A program made the position numbers and the translations under genes. The notes beneath the pieces are model-generated. The model searched no databases. It was not told the origin of the DNA and worked only from the letters and a program-made list of their open reading frames with translations. From TMED8 sp038125725 (GTDB lineage Bacteria; Pseudomonadota; Alphaproteobacteria; Rhodospirillales; Casp-alpha2), in the NCBI GenBank assembly GCA_038125725.1, contig JAYPEK010000003.1:1-64000 (forward strand): a DNA stretch of 64,000 nt, written 5' to 3'. Positions 16,689 through 25,707 of the stretch are shown piece after piece (positions within the stretch are counted from its first letter, which is position 1; every line of letters begins with the position of its first letter).

Positions 16689-17513
16689 TCAACCGAAACG
16701 ACCGGTGATGTAGTCCTGGGTCTTCTCGTTGTCGGGATTGGTGAAGACCTTGTTGGTATCGCCGTGCTCGATCAGGTTGCCGAGATGGAAAAAGGCGGTC
16801 TTTTGCGAGACACGCGCGGCCTGCTGCATGGAGTGGGTGACGATGACGATGGTGAAGTTTTCCCTGAGTTCGTCGATCAGTTCCTCGATCTTGGCCGTGG
16901 CGATGGGATCGAGGGCCGAACAGGGCTCGTCCATGAGGATCACTTCCGGCTCCACGGCAATGGCGCGCGCGATGCAAAGGCGTTGCTGCTGGCCGCCGGA
17001 GAGCCCGGTGCCTGGCTGATGCAGGCGGTCCTTGACCTCTTCCCACAGGCCTGCGCGCTTGAGGCTGTTTTCGACCATGCCTTCCAGTTCCGACTTGGAC
17101 GAAACGAGGCCGTGAATGCGCGGGCCGTAGGCGACGTTCTCGAAAATCGATTTCGGGAACGGGTTGGGCTTCTGGAACACCATGCCGACGCGGGCACGAA
17201 GCAGCACAACGTCGACGCCCTTGTCGATGATCTCATCGCCGTCGAGCCGGATCGAGCCGGTCACCGAGCAGCCGTCGATGGTGTCGTTCATGCGGTTGAT
17301 GCAGCGCAGGTAGGTCGATTTGCCGCATCCGGACGGACCGATCAGGGCCGTTACCTCATTTTCCTGGATATCCAAGTCGACGTCGAACAGCGCCTGCTTG
17401 TCGCCGTAGAAAACGCTGCACCCGCGGGTACGGATTTTCGGGTCTTCGGCGGTGTCGGCGATGAAGCCAGCCGGCGCGGCGGCGCCGGTCGCGGCTGTTT
17501 CCTGGGTTTCCAT
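16689..17513 (-). CDS. pstB: Phosphate ABC transporter ATP-binding protein PstB
   Basis: The ATPase of the high-affinity phosphate importer, 274 residues. Walker A is GPSGCGKST, the signature is LSGGQQQRLCIARA, Walker B is VILMDEPCSALDP and the H-loop is IVIVTHSMQQAAR. PstB-specific features such as RTRGCSVFYGDKQAL and MVFQKPNPFPKSIFENV are present. Start ATG 17513 is favoured; an ATG at 17522 overlaps the pstA stop and has its purine-rich site too close. It lies three bases from pstA. Confidence 0.96.
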   Translation of the reverse strand: METQETAATGAAAPAGFIADTAEDPKIRTRGCSVFYGDKQALFDVDLDIQENEVTALIGPSGCGKSTYLRCINRMNDTIDGCSVTGSIRLDGDEIIDKGVDVVLLRARVGMVFQKPNPFPKSIFENVAYGPRIHGLVSSKSELEGMVENSLKRAGLWEEVKDRLHQPGTGLSGGQQQRLCIARAIAVEPEVILMDEPCSALDPIATAKIEELIDELRENFTIVIVTHSMQQAARVSQKTAFFHLGNLIEHGDTNKVFTNPDNEKTQDYITGRFG

Positions 17514-17515
17514 GT

Positions 17516-18850
17516 TTACCATTTCCTTTCGAACTTCTTGCGCAGCACCACGGCCAGCGCGTTCATCATGACGAGAAACCCGAGCAGCACCAGGGTCGCG
17601 GCGGCGGTGCGTTCGATGAAGGCGCGTTCGGGCGCGTCCGACCAAAGATAAATCTGCACCGGCATGACGGTGGCCGAATCGGTAAAGCCGCCCGGGATGT
17701 CGACGACGAAGGCGACCATGCCGATCATCAAGAGCGGTGCCGTTTCACCCAACGCCTGGGCCATGCCGATGATGGTGCCGGTCAGCACGCCCGGCATGGC
17801 CAGCGGCAAGACGTGGTGAACGATGGTCTGCCAGCGCGACGCGCCCATGCCGAATGCGGCCTCGCGGATCGACGGCGGTACTGCCTTGAGGGCGGCGCGC
17901 CCGGCGATAATCACGGTCGGCAGGGTCATCAGCGCCAGCACCATGCCGCCGACCAGTGGCGCCGAGCGCGGCAGGTCGAAGAAGTTGAGGAAGACTGCAA
18001 GCCCCAACAGACCGAACACGATGGAGGGCACGGCGGCGAGGTTGTTGATGTTGACCTCGATCAGTTGCGTCCAGCGGTTCTTCGGCGCGAACTCTTCCAG
18101 ATAGACGGCGCTGGCGACGCCGATTGGGAATGACAGCGCCAGGGTGACGATCATGGTGTAGAACGAGCCCATGATGGCGCCGGCAATACCCGCCAGTTCC
18201 GGTTCGCGCGAATCGCCGGCCGAGAACAGCGTCATGTTGAAGACCGATTTCAATCGCTTGTCGGCGATCAGGTGCCGGAGCCAGCCGATCTGTTTGTCGC
18301 TGACGCGGCGGTCGCTTTCCGCCACTTCGCCGCTGATACCGCCTTTATAAAACTGATCGAGGTCGGCGGAGAGCGGCAACGCAACGATTTGAGTGGTGCC
18401 GATCAGCGAAGGATCGTCCATCACCATGTCGCGGAGGATGAAGCTCGATCCGGAGGAAATAATCTTCGCCAACTCGCGCCGGTCGCGGCGGCCCTTCACG
18501 TTGGGAAACAGTGAAAAGAACGAGTCGCGCACGATCTTGCGGAAGTCGGCGCCACGGATCACGTTCGGATCGTTCGAGCCTTCCGGGTCGATGATCTCTT
18601 TCGAGAACTCGATTTCCAGGTTGATACGGGTTTCCTTGAAGCCGGGAAGTGCGTTGCCGATGATGGTCGAGAACAGCAAAGCCACGCAGGCGACGGCGAA
18701 GCCGATTCCCATCAGTCCGTAGGCGCGGAAGCGCTTTTCCACGGCGTGACGGCGCTTGAGGCCGGCGGCGATCTTTTCGGTTCTGGTATGCATGCCTGAG
18801 GTCCCGTTCAACACGGTTGCGTCGGAGGTCGCAGCGAGAGTCTCACTCAT
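17516..18850 (-). CDS. pstA: Phosphate ABC transporter permease PstA
   Basis: A 444-residue inner-membrane permease. The C-terminal ~260 residues are the usual PstA core with about five further TM helices and the EAA-type loop (REAAFGMGASRWQTIVHHVLPLAMPGVLTG). The N-terminal part has a first TM helix (about 45-65) and a long periplasmic insert with DPEGSNDPNVIRGADF, the DUF3333-type extension common in alphaproteobacteria. Start ATG 18850 overlaps the pstC stop by eight bases. Confidence 0.94.
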   Translation of the reverse strand: MSETLAATSDATVLNGTSGMHTRTEKIAAGLKRRHAVEKRFRAYGLMGIGFAVACVALLFSTIIGNALPGFKETRINLEIEFSKEIIDPEGSNDPNVIRGADFRKIVRDSFFSLFPNVKGRRDRRELAKIISSGSSFILRDMVMDDPSLIGTTQIVALPLSADLDQFYKGGISGEVAESDRRVSDKQIGWLRHLIADKRLKSVFNMTLFSAGDSREPELAGIAGAIMGSFYTMIVTLALSFPIGVASAVYLEEFAPKNRWTQLIEVNINNLAAVPSIVFGLLGLAVFLNFFDLPRSAPLVGGMVLALMTLPTVIIAGRAALKAVPPSIREAAFGMGASRWQTIVHHVLPLAMPGVLTGTIIGMAQALGETAPLLMIGMVAFVVDIPGGFTDSATVMPVQIYLWSDAPERAFIERTAAATLVLLGFLVMMNALAVVLRKKFERKW

Positions 18851-20063
18851 ATTGTTCCCGATACTTGTTGACAACGCTCAAGGCGATGATGTTAAGGCAA
18901 AGAGTGACGCAGAACAGCACCAGACCGAGCGCGAAGGCGGCGAGGGTTTTGGCGCTGTCGAATTCCTGGTCGCCGACCAAAAGGGTGACGATTTGCACGG
19001 TCACCGTGGTTACCGCCTCGAACGGGTTGGCGGTCATGTTGGCGGCGAGGCCGGCGGCCATGACCACGATCATGGTTTCGCCGATGGCCCGCGAGGTGGC
19101 CAGCAACAGGCTGCCGACGATGCCCGGCAGGGCTGCGGGCAGGATCACCCGGCGGATCGTCTCCGACTGGGTGGCGCCGAGGCCGAGCGAGCCTTCACGC
19201 AACGATTGCGGCACCGCGCTGATGACGTCGTCGGAAAGCGACGAGACGAAGGGAATGATCATGATCCCCATGACCAGGCCGGCGGCGATGGCCGATTCGG
19301 AAGCAACCTCGAAACCGATCTGTTCACCCCAGCCGCGGAACAGGGGGGCCATGGTGAGGGCGGCGAAGAAGCCATAGACGACGGTCGGGATGCCGGCCAG
19401 AACCTCAAGGATCGGTTTGGCGGTGGCGCGCAGTTTCGGCCCGGCGTATTCGGACATGTAGATGGCGCTCAGAAGCCCCACCGGCGCGGCGACCATCATG
19501 GCGATCAGCGAAATCATCATGGTGCCGGCGAACAGCGGCACGGCGCCAAATCGGCCCGACGAACCCACCTGGTCGGCGCGCAGCGCCGTTTGCGGGCTCC
19601 ACTCGAGGCCGAACAAGAACTCGATCGGAGAAACTTTTTCGAAGAAGCGGAACGATTCGAAGATCAGCGACAGGATGATGCCGACGGTCGTCAGGATGGC
19701 GATGGCTGAACAAGTAATGAGGACGATTCGGACCACGCGTTCGACGCCGTCACGGGCCTTCATATCGGGGCGGATCTGCCGGTGCGCATAGGCCAGGCCG
19801 GCGACGGCCAAGGCGATGATCACGGCAAAGCCGGCGTAGCCCGGTGCTCCATGTCCCGTCTTGGCGCCGATGATCGACCACAGCACGAAGACCGCGAACG
19901 ACGGGACACCGCACCAAAGAGCCACCGCATAGCCGTAATAGCCCGGAAGCGAGTGGAGATCGCGGACCTTGCCGCCAACGGAGGCGAGCGCGCGCGAGCG
20001 GCCAAGATAAAACCCGACGACCGTCAGGCCGGCGAGTACGAGAAGGAGGACGGAGGAGGACAT
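18843..20063 (-). CDS. pstC: Phosphate ABC transporter permease PstC
   Basis: A 406-residue permease with several TM helices before the core and a C-terminal transport domain (LSAIYMSEYAGPKLRATAKPILEVLAGIPTVVYGFFAALTM). The EAA-type loop is LREGSLGLGATQSETIRRVILPAALPGIVGS. It is longer than the E. coli protein because of an N-terminal extension with extra TM helices, as seen in other alphaproteobacterial PstC proteins. A strong hairpin separates it from pstS upstream, which may reduce its expression relative to PstS. Confidence 0.94.
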   Translation of the reverse strand: MSSSVLLLVLAGLTVVGFYLGRSRALASVGGKVRDLHSLPGYYGYAVALWCGVPSFAVFVLWSIIGAKTGHGAPGYAGFAVIIALAVAGLAYAHRQIRPDMKARDGVERVVRIVLITCSAIAILTTVGIILSLIFESFRFFEKVSPIEFLFGLEWSPQTALRADQVGSSGRFGAVPLFAGTMMISLIAMMVAAPVGLLSAIYMSEYAGPKLRATAKPILEVLAGIPTVVYGFFAALTMAPLFRGWGEQIGFEVASESAIAAGLVMGIMIIPFVSSLSDDVISAVPQSLREGSLGLGATQSETIRRVILPAALPGIVGSLLLATSRAIGETMIVVMAAGLAANMTANPFEAVTTVTVQIVTLLVGDQEFDSAKTLAAFALGLVLFCVTLCLNIIALSVVNKYREQYE

Positions 20064-20136
20064 GGACGGAATAGCTTTTGAATGAGAAAGGGAAAAACCA
20101 AACGGGATAAATAAAATCGTGTCTTGAGAAAGGAAA

Positions 20137-20163
20137 TTCCCCGGGGGAGGACCCCCCGGGGAA
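20137..20163 (-). terminator. Strong hairpin between pstS and pstC (attenuator-like)
   Basis: TTCCCCGGGGG (20137-20147) and CCCCCGGGGAA (20153-20163) form a perfect 11-base stem with a five-base loop. In the direction of transcription it is followed by a pyrimidine run (TTTCCTTTCTC). It begins 13 bases after the pstS stop. It probably ends part of the transcripts or protects the pstS message, giving more binding protein than permease. Confidence 0.75.
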
Positions 20164-20175
20164 AAACCGGATGCC

Positions 20176-21219
20176 TTACATGCCTTTGATGTTGATCTTC
20201 AGGCCGTTGGCTTCGGAGGCATACTTCTTACGCTCGGCTTCGGGCATGGGAATGAGGCCCTTGTCCGCGAGGTAGCCGTCGTTGCCCCAGGCTTTTTCGC
20301 TGGTGAACTCGGCCAAGTATTCCTTGATGCCCGGCACTTTGCCGACGTGCGCGTTCTTCACGTAGAAGAACAGCGGACGCGACACCGGGTAGCTGCCATC
20401 GGCGATCGCATCGAAAGTCGGCTCCTGACCTTCGACCTTGGAGCCCTGAATCTTGTCGGAGTTCTGGTCGAGGAAGGAGAAGCCGAAGATGCCGAAGGCG
20501 TTCGGGTTGGCTTCCAGCTTCTTGATGATCAGCACGTCGTTCTCACCGGCTTCGATGTAGCCGCCATCTTCACGGATGCCGTTGCAGATGGCTTTGTGCA
20601 TCTTCTTGTCGGTTTTCTTCATCGCCTTGATCCAGGCAAACGAGTCACAGCCATGATCCATGACCAGTTCGACGAAGGCGTCGCGGGTGCCGGAGGTCGG
20701 CGGCGGGCCGAGAACCTCGATCTTCACCTTCGGCAGGCTCGGGTCGACGTCGCTCCACATCTTGTTGGGGTTCGGCTGGGTCTTGCCTTCGCCGGCCGGC
20801 ACGTCCTTGGCGAGGGCCAGGAACAGCTGCTTGCGGGTGACGACCATCTGCGGCGCGGCCTTGGAGTTGGCGATGACGATGCCGTCGTAACCGATCTTAA
20901 CTTCGGTCACCGAGGTCACGCCGTTCTTTTTGCACTTCTCGACTTCCGAGGACTTGATGGCGCGGGACGCATTGGTGATATCCGGGTGCTGGTCGCCGAC
21001 ACCGGCGCAGAACAGCTTCAGGCCGCCGCCGGAACCGGTGCTCTCGATCACCGGGGTCTTAAAGCTGCTGCTCTTGCCGAAGCGCTCGGCAACCACGGTG
21101 GCGAAAGGATAAACGGTCGAGGAGCCGACGATGCGAATCTGGTCGCGGGCCGAGGCGTCGGTGGCGGCGAACGCCGACACAGCGAGGGCCGCGACCAATG
21201 CCATGGAAATGGACTTCAT
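20176..21219 (-). CDS. pstS: Phosphate ABC transporter substrate-binding protein PstS
   Basis: A 347-residue periplasmic phosphate-binding protein. It has a signal peptide at residues 1-24 (MKSISMALVAALAVSAFAATDASA), then the family start RDQIRIVGSSTVYPFATVVAERFG and phosphate-binding loops ESTGSGGGLKLFCAGVG, NASRAIKSSE and PPTSGTRDAF. It delivers phosphate to PstCA. It is the first gene of the operon and has a PHO box about 100 bases upstream, so strong PhoB induction is expected. Confidence 0.95.
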   Translation of the reverse strand: MKSISMALVAALAVSAFAATDASARDQIRIVGSSTVYPFATVVAERFGKSSSFKTPVIESTGSGGGLKLFCAGVGDQHPDITNASRAIKSSEVEKCKKNGVTSVTEVKIGYDGIVIANSKAAPQMVVTRKQLFLALAKDVPAGEGKTQPNPNKMWSDVDPSLPKVKIEVLGPPPTSGTRDAFVELVMDHGCDSFAWIKAMKKTDKKMHKAICNGIREDGGYIEAGENDVLIIKKLEANPNAFGIFGFSFLDQNSDKIQGSKVEGQEPTFDAIADGSYPVSRPLFFYVKNAHVGKVPGIKEYLAEFTSEKAWGNDGYLADKGLIPMPEAERKKYASEANGLKINIKGM

Positions 21220-21317
21220 GGAGGATCTCCTAAGATAGATAAGTTTGTCCGTTGTTGAGGCTCATGCCCCAAGCGTCGCAAACCTATGAACCAGCGGATT
21301 CCATTTTGTTTCAGTTG

Positions 21318-21335
21318 TGTGAACCTTTTGTGACA
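21318..21335 (-). promoter_or_regulatory. PHO box upstream of pstS
   Basis: On the minus strand the sequence reads TGTCACA-AAAG-GTTCACA: two 7-base direct repeats separated by four bases, the classic 11-base PHO-box period. A weaker third unit, TGAAACA, follows at the same spacing. It ends about 99 bases before the pstS start. PhoB binding here is inferred from the consensus and from phoB and phoR being neighbours. Confidence 0.8.
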
Positions 21336-21384
21336 TCCGCCCCGGTTTTCCACAGGCGGATAATATATGTTTTATATCAAAAGG

Positions 21385-22455
21385 TTATTCGCTCGGAATG
21401 TAGATGCTGAAGGTGCTGCCTTCGCCCAATTTGCTGTCGATTGTCAGCCTCCCGCGATGACGCGCGATGATATGTTTCACAATTGCGAGGCCAAGGCCGG
21501 TCGAAGAGGTCGGGACGGAGCGCGAACGCGCCGGATCGACCCGGAAAAACCGCTCTGTCAGGCGCGGGATCATTTCCTTGGCGATGCCCTGGCCCTGATC
21601 GGTGATGTGAACGGCAACACCGGGCCGGCCGCTTTCCGGAATGCGCTCGATGGGCTCTGCTCTCACCGTGATGTCGGTGCCGGCGCGGCCGTGGATGATG
21701 GCGTTTTCCACCAAGTTGTGCAGCACCTGGGTTAGCTGGTCCGAATCGCCGATCACCGGCGGCAATGCGGCGGGGATGTCGGTGACGACATTCATGCCTT
21801 CGCTCACTGCGCGCGGCTTCAGGACATCGAGGGCACCCCGCACGCAGGACGCGATCTGGATATTGCCGCGCGGGCGCACATGCTCGTTAGCCTCCACCCT
21901 TGAAAGCGATAGCAGATCGTCGATCAGTCGGCGCATGCGATGCGCCTCGCGTTCCATGATGTTGAGAAAGCGTTCGCGCGCATCCAGGTCGTCGATCGCC
22001 GGCCCCTTCAGGGTTTCGATGAAACCCAACAGCGCCGCCAGCGGCGAACGCAACTCGTGCGAGGCGTTGGCGACGAAGTCGACCCGCATCTGATCGGCGC
22101 GCACGGCTTGGGTAACGTCGCGGAAGAACAGCACGTCGCGCACCGTCTGCAACTCCGGTTTGTTGGAAAGCGCCACCAGGCCCTCGTCGGTGAGGCGCAT
22201 GGCATTGAGCTCGAAGGTGCGCTCCACCGGTACCGGAAAGGAGATTTCGGTGATGAACTCCCCGGCGCCTTCGCGCAGCCGGTCGATGGCATCGAGTACC
22301 GCCGGGTGGCGGACCGAGATCGCCAGATCGCCGCCATGGGCGCCGCAGTCGAGCAGGTCGCGGGCGGCGCGATTGGCGTAGACGACGTGCCGCTTTTCGT
22401 CCAGCAGGATCACCGGATCGGGAAGGCTGTCGTAGATCTTGTTATCGACGGGCAT
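21385..22455 (-). CDS. phoR: Phosphate regulon sensor histidine kinase PhoR (no visible membrane segment)
   Basis: A 356-residue kinase: PAS domain first (YDSLPDPVILLDEKRHVVYANRAARDLL), then HisKA with the phosphoacceptor in FVANASHELRSPLAALLGF, and HATPase_c with the N box ending LVENAIIHG, DQGQGIAKE and TGLGLAIVKHI. It phosphorylates PhoB. Unlike E. coli PhoR no N-terminal TM helix is seen, so it may be soluble or recruited through partners. Start ATG 22455 gives four residues before the PAS. An ATG at 22533 with GGAG before it would add 26 residues and overlap the upstream gene. It precedes pstS on the same strand. Confidence 0.88.
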   Translation of the reverse strand: MPVDNKIYDSLPDPVILLDEKRHVVYANRAARDLLDCGAHGGDLAISVRHPAVLDAIDRLREGAGEFITEISFPVPVERTFELNAMRLTDEGLVALSNKPELQTVRDVLFFRDVTQAVRADQMRVDFVANASHELRSPLAALLGFIETLKGPAIDDLDARERFLNIMEREAHRMRRLIDDLLSLSRVEANEHVRPRGNIQIASCVRGALDVLKPRAVSEGMNVVTDIPAALPPVIGDSDQLTQVLHNLVENAIIHGRAGTDITVRAEPIERIPESGRPGVAVHITDQGQGIAKEMIPRLTERFFRVDPARSRSVPTSSTGLGLAIVKHIIARHRGRLTIDSKLGEGSTFSIYIPSE

Positions 22456-22489
22456 GGGACACCGGGGGAAAGCCGCGATCGAGCCTGCT

Positions 22490-23554
22490 TTATCCTGTTT
22501 CGGCGCTGGCGGAAAGCTCTCTTTGCCGGACATCGGTCTCCGACGCGACCCGGTTGCGGCCGGTCTGCTTGGCGAAATAGAGCGCGTCGTCGGCGCGCTG
22601 GATCAGCGCATCCATCGTCTCTCCGGCAACGTATTGACCGGCACCGATGGAGACCGTGATCTTGCCCAAATCCTGGTGGGTCTGCTTGTTGATGACCTTC
22701 TTGCCGCCGATGGCAGTGCGAATCTGCTCGGCCAGGATCGTTGCCTCGCCGAGGCTGGTGTCGGGCAGGATCACCGAGAATTCCTCGCCGCCGTAGCGGG
22801 CCGGAATGTCGCGGCCCTTGACGCATTCCTTGACCGTCGCCGCCAGCAGTTTCAGGACCTGATCGCCGACCTGATGGCCGTAGGTGTCGTTGAAGCGCTT
22901 GAAGTGATCGATGTCGAGCATCAACAGGCTGAGCGACCTGGCGTCCGCTTGGCTGGCGGCGGTGAGACGGTCGAGTTCCTGGTCGAACATCTTGCGGTTG
23001 GCGATCCCCGTCAGCCCGTCGGTGAAGGCCTGACGGCGCATGCTGTCGAGATCGTCGCGCAACTGGCGGACCTCGCCTGACGAATCCGCCAGTTGGCGTT
23101 CCAGCGCGCTGTTGCGCTGGCTCATCTCTGCGGTGGCGGTGGCGATGCGTGACAGCGCGGCACGCAGTTCGCTCTCGTCTCCGGAGTGCAGCGCGCCTGT
23201 GAAATCCTGTAGCGCCGATCCGAACGTCTTGGTATTGCCGCCGGTCTCACTCAGCACCGCCATTAGGTGGCGCAACTGGCTGTCGAGCAGGCCGGCCGTC
23301 TCGGCCAGGTGCGCGCTTTCGGTCTTGTCCGAAAAGAACCGGGTGTGCAATTCCTCGGCCCGTTCGTTGCCGAAACCTTCCTCGCCGGCCAGCAGCGCGT
23401 CGACGCTGCGGCAAAGATCGGGATTGTGTCCGGCAACGTAGTTGAACCAGATTTCGAAATTCAGCGGATGCGGCGCGATGCCGTGCCGGACCATCAGGGC
23501 CAGCGCCTGTTCGGCGGTTTCCGTCGCTTGCAGATGGTTTTCACGGTAATCCAC
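22490..23554 (-). CDS. Diguanylate cyclase (GGDEF domain)
   Basis: A 354-residue protein whose C-terminal half is a GGDEF domain with active-site GGEEF (ARYGGEEFSVILPD) and DIDHFKRFNDTYGHQVGDQVL, so it should make cyclic di-GMP from GTP. The N-terminal half (ALMVRHGIAPHPLNFEIWFNYVAGHNPDL) is a helical sensor-like region common in alphaproteobacterial cyclases, with a coiled-coil-like linker before the catalytic domain. Start is GTG 23554 with AGGGGA eight bases upstream. An RxxD inhibitory site is not obvious. It lies 34 bases upstream of phoR on the same strand. Confidence 0.9.
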   Translation of the reverse strand: MDYRENHLQATETAEQALALMVRHGIAPHPLNFEIWFNYVAGHNPDLCRSVDALLAGEEGFGNERAEELHTRFFSDKTESAHLAETAGLLDSQLRHLMAVLSETGGNTKTFGSALQDFTGALHSGDESELRAALSRIATATAEMSQRNSALERQLADSSGEVRQLRDDLDSMRRQAFTDGLTGIANRKMFDQELDRLTAASQADARSLSLLMLDIDHFKRFNDTYGHQVGDQVLKLLAATVKECVKGRDIPARYGGEEFSVILPDTSLGEATILAEQIRTAIGGKKVINKQTHQDLGKITVSIGAGQYVAGETMDALIQRADDALYFAKQTGRNRVASETDVRQRELSASAETG

Positions 23555-23586
23555 GCGTTGATCCCCTGGTTGCCGATGGCCCGCGC

Positions 23587-24087
23587 TCAGGGCGCGGGCT
23601 TGCGCCGGATGCCGATGCTGCGGCCGGCCTGCGGTGGGCGGGGCAGAGCCGTGTGGCGCGCGTGCAGGTCCATCAGCCGTTTCTGGATCGCGTCGGGCAT
23701 GGCCGCCGAACGCCGTTCGGCCATGTCCATGTGCAGGATCATCAACTCATTGGTGGCGATGGTGGCGCCATCCGGCTCGCCCGGTTTGTGCATGCGGTGA
23801 AAGACGTGCATGCGCTTGGCGTCGGCGTCGAGAATCTGGGTGCTGACCGCGACCTCGTCGCCTTCCATGACCTCGTTTTCATAGGTGACGTGGGCCTCGA
23901 CCACGAACACCGAGCCCCCATGAGTGTCGCGATAAGTGGCATCGAGGCCGATATGATCGAGCAGGTCGTCGGTGGCGTGGTCGAAGATCAGAACGTAATA
24001 GGCGACGTTCATATGGCCGTTGTAGTCGACCCATTCGGGCTTCACCGTCTCGCGATGCAGGGTCAATGGAACGGGCGGGGCATCCAT
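23587..24087 (-). CDS. Hotdog-fold acyl-CoA thioesterase
   Basis: A 166-residue hotdog protein of the 4-hydroxybenzoyl-CoA thioesterase type, with the start motif VDYNGHMNVAYYVLIFDHATDDLLDHIG and the beta sheet EAHVTYENEVMEGDEVAVSTQI. Members hydrolyse acyl- or betainyl-CoA esters; the WVDYNGHMN pattern is also found in carnitine-pathway thioesterases. The substrate is not determined by sequence or neighbours. Confidence 0.8.
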   Translation of the reverse strand: MDAPPVPLTLHRETVKPEWVDYNGHMNVAYYVLIFDHATDDLLDHIGLDATYRDTHGGSVFVVEAHVTYENEVMEGDEVAVSTQILDADAKRMHVFHRMHKPGEPDGATIATNELMILHMDMAERRSAAMPDAIQKRLMDLHARHTALPRPPQAGRSIGIRRKPAP

Positions 24088-24212
24088 GGCTGGGCGGTTC
24101 TCTCAACCTCGTCGAAATCGGCGGGCATCCTAGCACGGGCGGGCCAGATTGCATGTGCCCTTGATCACAGGCCGGCCTGGCAACATGATGGAGCCGAGAG
24201 GTCCGCTCATTG

Positions 24213-24821
24213 ATGGCCGAACTGCTGAATGTCGAGAACCTGAGCCGCCCCGGGCTGGAAGCCACGAGCTTCGGCGTGCCGGCGGGCGTTTGTGCCGCGG
24301 TGATGGGGGCGTCGGGCAGTGGCAAGTCGTTGCTGCTTCGCGCGATCGCGGATCTCGACGAGAATCAGGGCGAGGTTTGGCTCGGCGGCGCGGCGCGATC
24401 CGCAATGCCGGCGCCGCGTTGGCGCCAACAGGTGAGTTACGTCCCGGCGGAATCTGGCTGGTGGCGCGATCGCGTCGGCGCGCATTTCGCCGAGCCCGAT
24501 GCCGCCGTCGGCCTGCTGCATCAACTCGATATGCCGCCGGAATGCATGGACTGGCCGGTGGCGCGGCTTTCCACTGGCGAACGCCAGCGCCTGGCACTGG
24601 CGCGCTCACTGGTGCTGTCGCCGAAGGTGTTGCTTCTGGACGAGCCCACCTCCGGCCTCGATGCGGCGACGACCATCCACGTGGAAGCGATCCTGCATGA
24701 GAAGATGGCCAGCGGTGTCGCCATCCTGCTGGTCAGCCACGACGACGAACAGGCGCGCCGCATGGCCGGTCCGCGCTTTCGCATGGCCGCCGGCCGCCTG
24801 CACCGGGAAGAGGCGGCATGA
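24213..24821 (+). CDS. fetA: ABC transporter ATPase FetA-like (metal exporter)
   Basis: A short 202-residue ABC ATPase with Walker A GASGSGKS, signature LSTGERQRLALARSL, Walker B VLLLDEPTSGLD and H-loop LLVSHDDEQ. The gene overlaps a UPF0014 permease by four bases, the arrangement of fetAB, which encodes an iron exporter that protects against peroxide stress in E. coli. ATG 24213 is preferred over the TTG directly before it. The assignment rests mostly on the partner gene. Confidence 0.78.
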   Translation: MAELLNVENLSRPGLEATSFGVPAGVCAAVMGASGSGKSLLLRAIADLDENQGEVWLGGAARSAMPAPRWRQQVSYVPAESGWWRDRVGAHFAEPDAAVGLLHQLDMPPECMDWPVARLSTGERQRLALARSLVLSPKVLLLDEPTSGLDAATTIHVEAILHEKMASGVAILLVSHDDEQARRMAGPRFRMAAGRLHREEAA

Positions 24822-25624
24822 ATTTCATCGAACTCGGCTATTTGGATGTCGCCTTCGCAGCCGCATTGCTCATCGTCAACGCCGGTCTCTCGATTGCGTT
24901 CCGGCTGGGCCTGGCCAAGCGGCTGGTGATCGCGGCGGTGCGCATGGTGGTGCAATTGTCCCTGGTCGGGCTGGTGCTGAAAGCCTTGTTCCATGCATCG
25001 TCACCATGGCTGACGACATTGGCGGCGCTGGTCATGGTGGCTTTCGCCGGGCGCGAGGCCATGGCCCGCCAGGAGCGAACCTTCGCCGGTTACTGGTCCT
25101 ATGGCATCGGCACGTCGGCCATGTGCGCGGCGGCTCTGTCGGTGACGCTGTTCGCGCTGACCACGCAGTTCGAAACCCGGCCCTGGTACGACGCGCGATA
25201 TGCGCTGCCGCTGCTGGGCATGATTCTCGGCAATACCATGAACGGTGTCAGCCTGGCACTCGAACGGCTTGCGGCCGAGGCGCATGGCGGCCAGCGGGCA
25301 ATCGAGGCGCGTCTGGCGCTTGGCGCCGATTCCCGCCAGGCGCTCAATGAAGTGACCCGCGCCGCCATCCGCGCCGGCATGATCCCGAGCATCAACTCCA
25401 TGTCCGCCACCGGCCTTGTCGCCTTGCCCGGCATGATGACCGGCCAGATTCTTGCCGGCGTCGATCCGGTGGAGGCGGTGAAGTACCAGTTGCTGGTGAT
25501 GTTCCTGATCGTTGGCGGCACGGCGCTCGGTGTCCTTGCCGCCGTGATGGCGGGTGCCAGGCGGCTCACCGACAGCCGCCACCGGCTGCGTCTCGACCGG
25601 CTGGTGGCCAAGGATCGGGAATGA
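24818..25624 (+). CDS. fetB: FetB/YbbM-type permease (UPF0014 family)
   Basis: A 268-residue inner-membrane protein with about seven hydrophobic helices and the family core: VRMVVQLSLVGLVL early, LPLLGMILGNTMNGVSLALERL in the middle, and IPSINSMSATGLVALPGMMTGQILAG, which is the hallmark of UPF0014. It forms an exporter with FetA. Iron or another divalent metal is the likely cargo. The start overlaps the fetA stop by four bases. Confidence 0.88.
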   Translation: MNFIELGYLDVAFAAALLIVNAGLSIAFRLGLAKRLVIAAVRMVVQLSLVGLVLKALFHASSPWLTTLAALVMVAFAGREAMARQERTFAGYWSYGIGTSAMCAAALSVTLFALTTQFETRPWYDARYALPLLGMILGNTMNGVSLALERLAAEAHGGQRAIEARLALGADSRQALNEVTRAAIRAGMIPSINSMSATGLVALPGMMTGQILAGVDPVEAVKYQLLVMFLIVGGTALGVLAAVMAGARRLTDSRHRLRLDRLVAKDRE

Positions 25625-25707
25625 TCGTTGCCGCCCCGGAAGGCGCAGTGTAAAAGCGGGCACGCATTTTCAGGACTCTTTAAAGAATTTTGGCGACCAA
25701 TCCTCGC

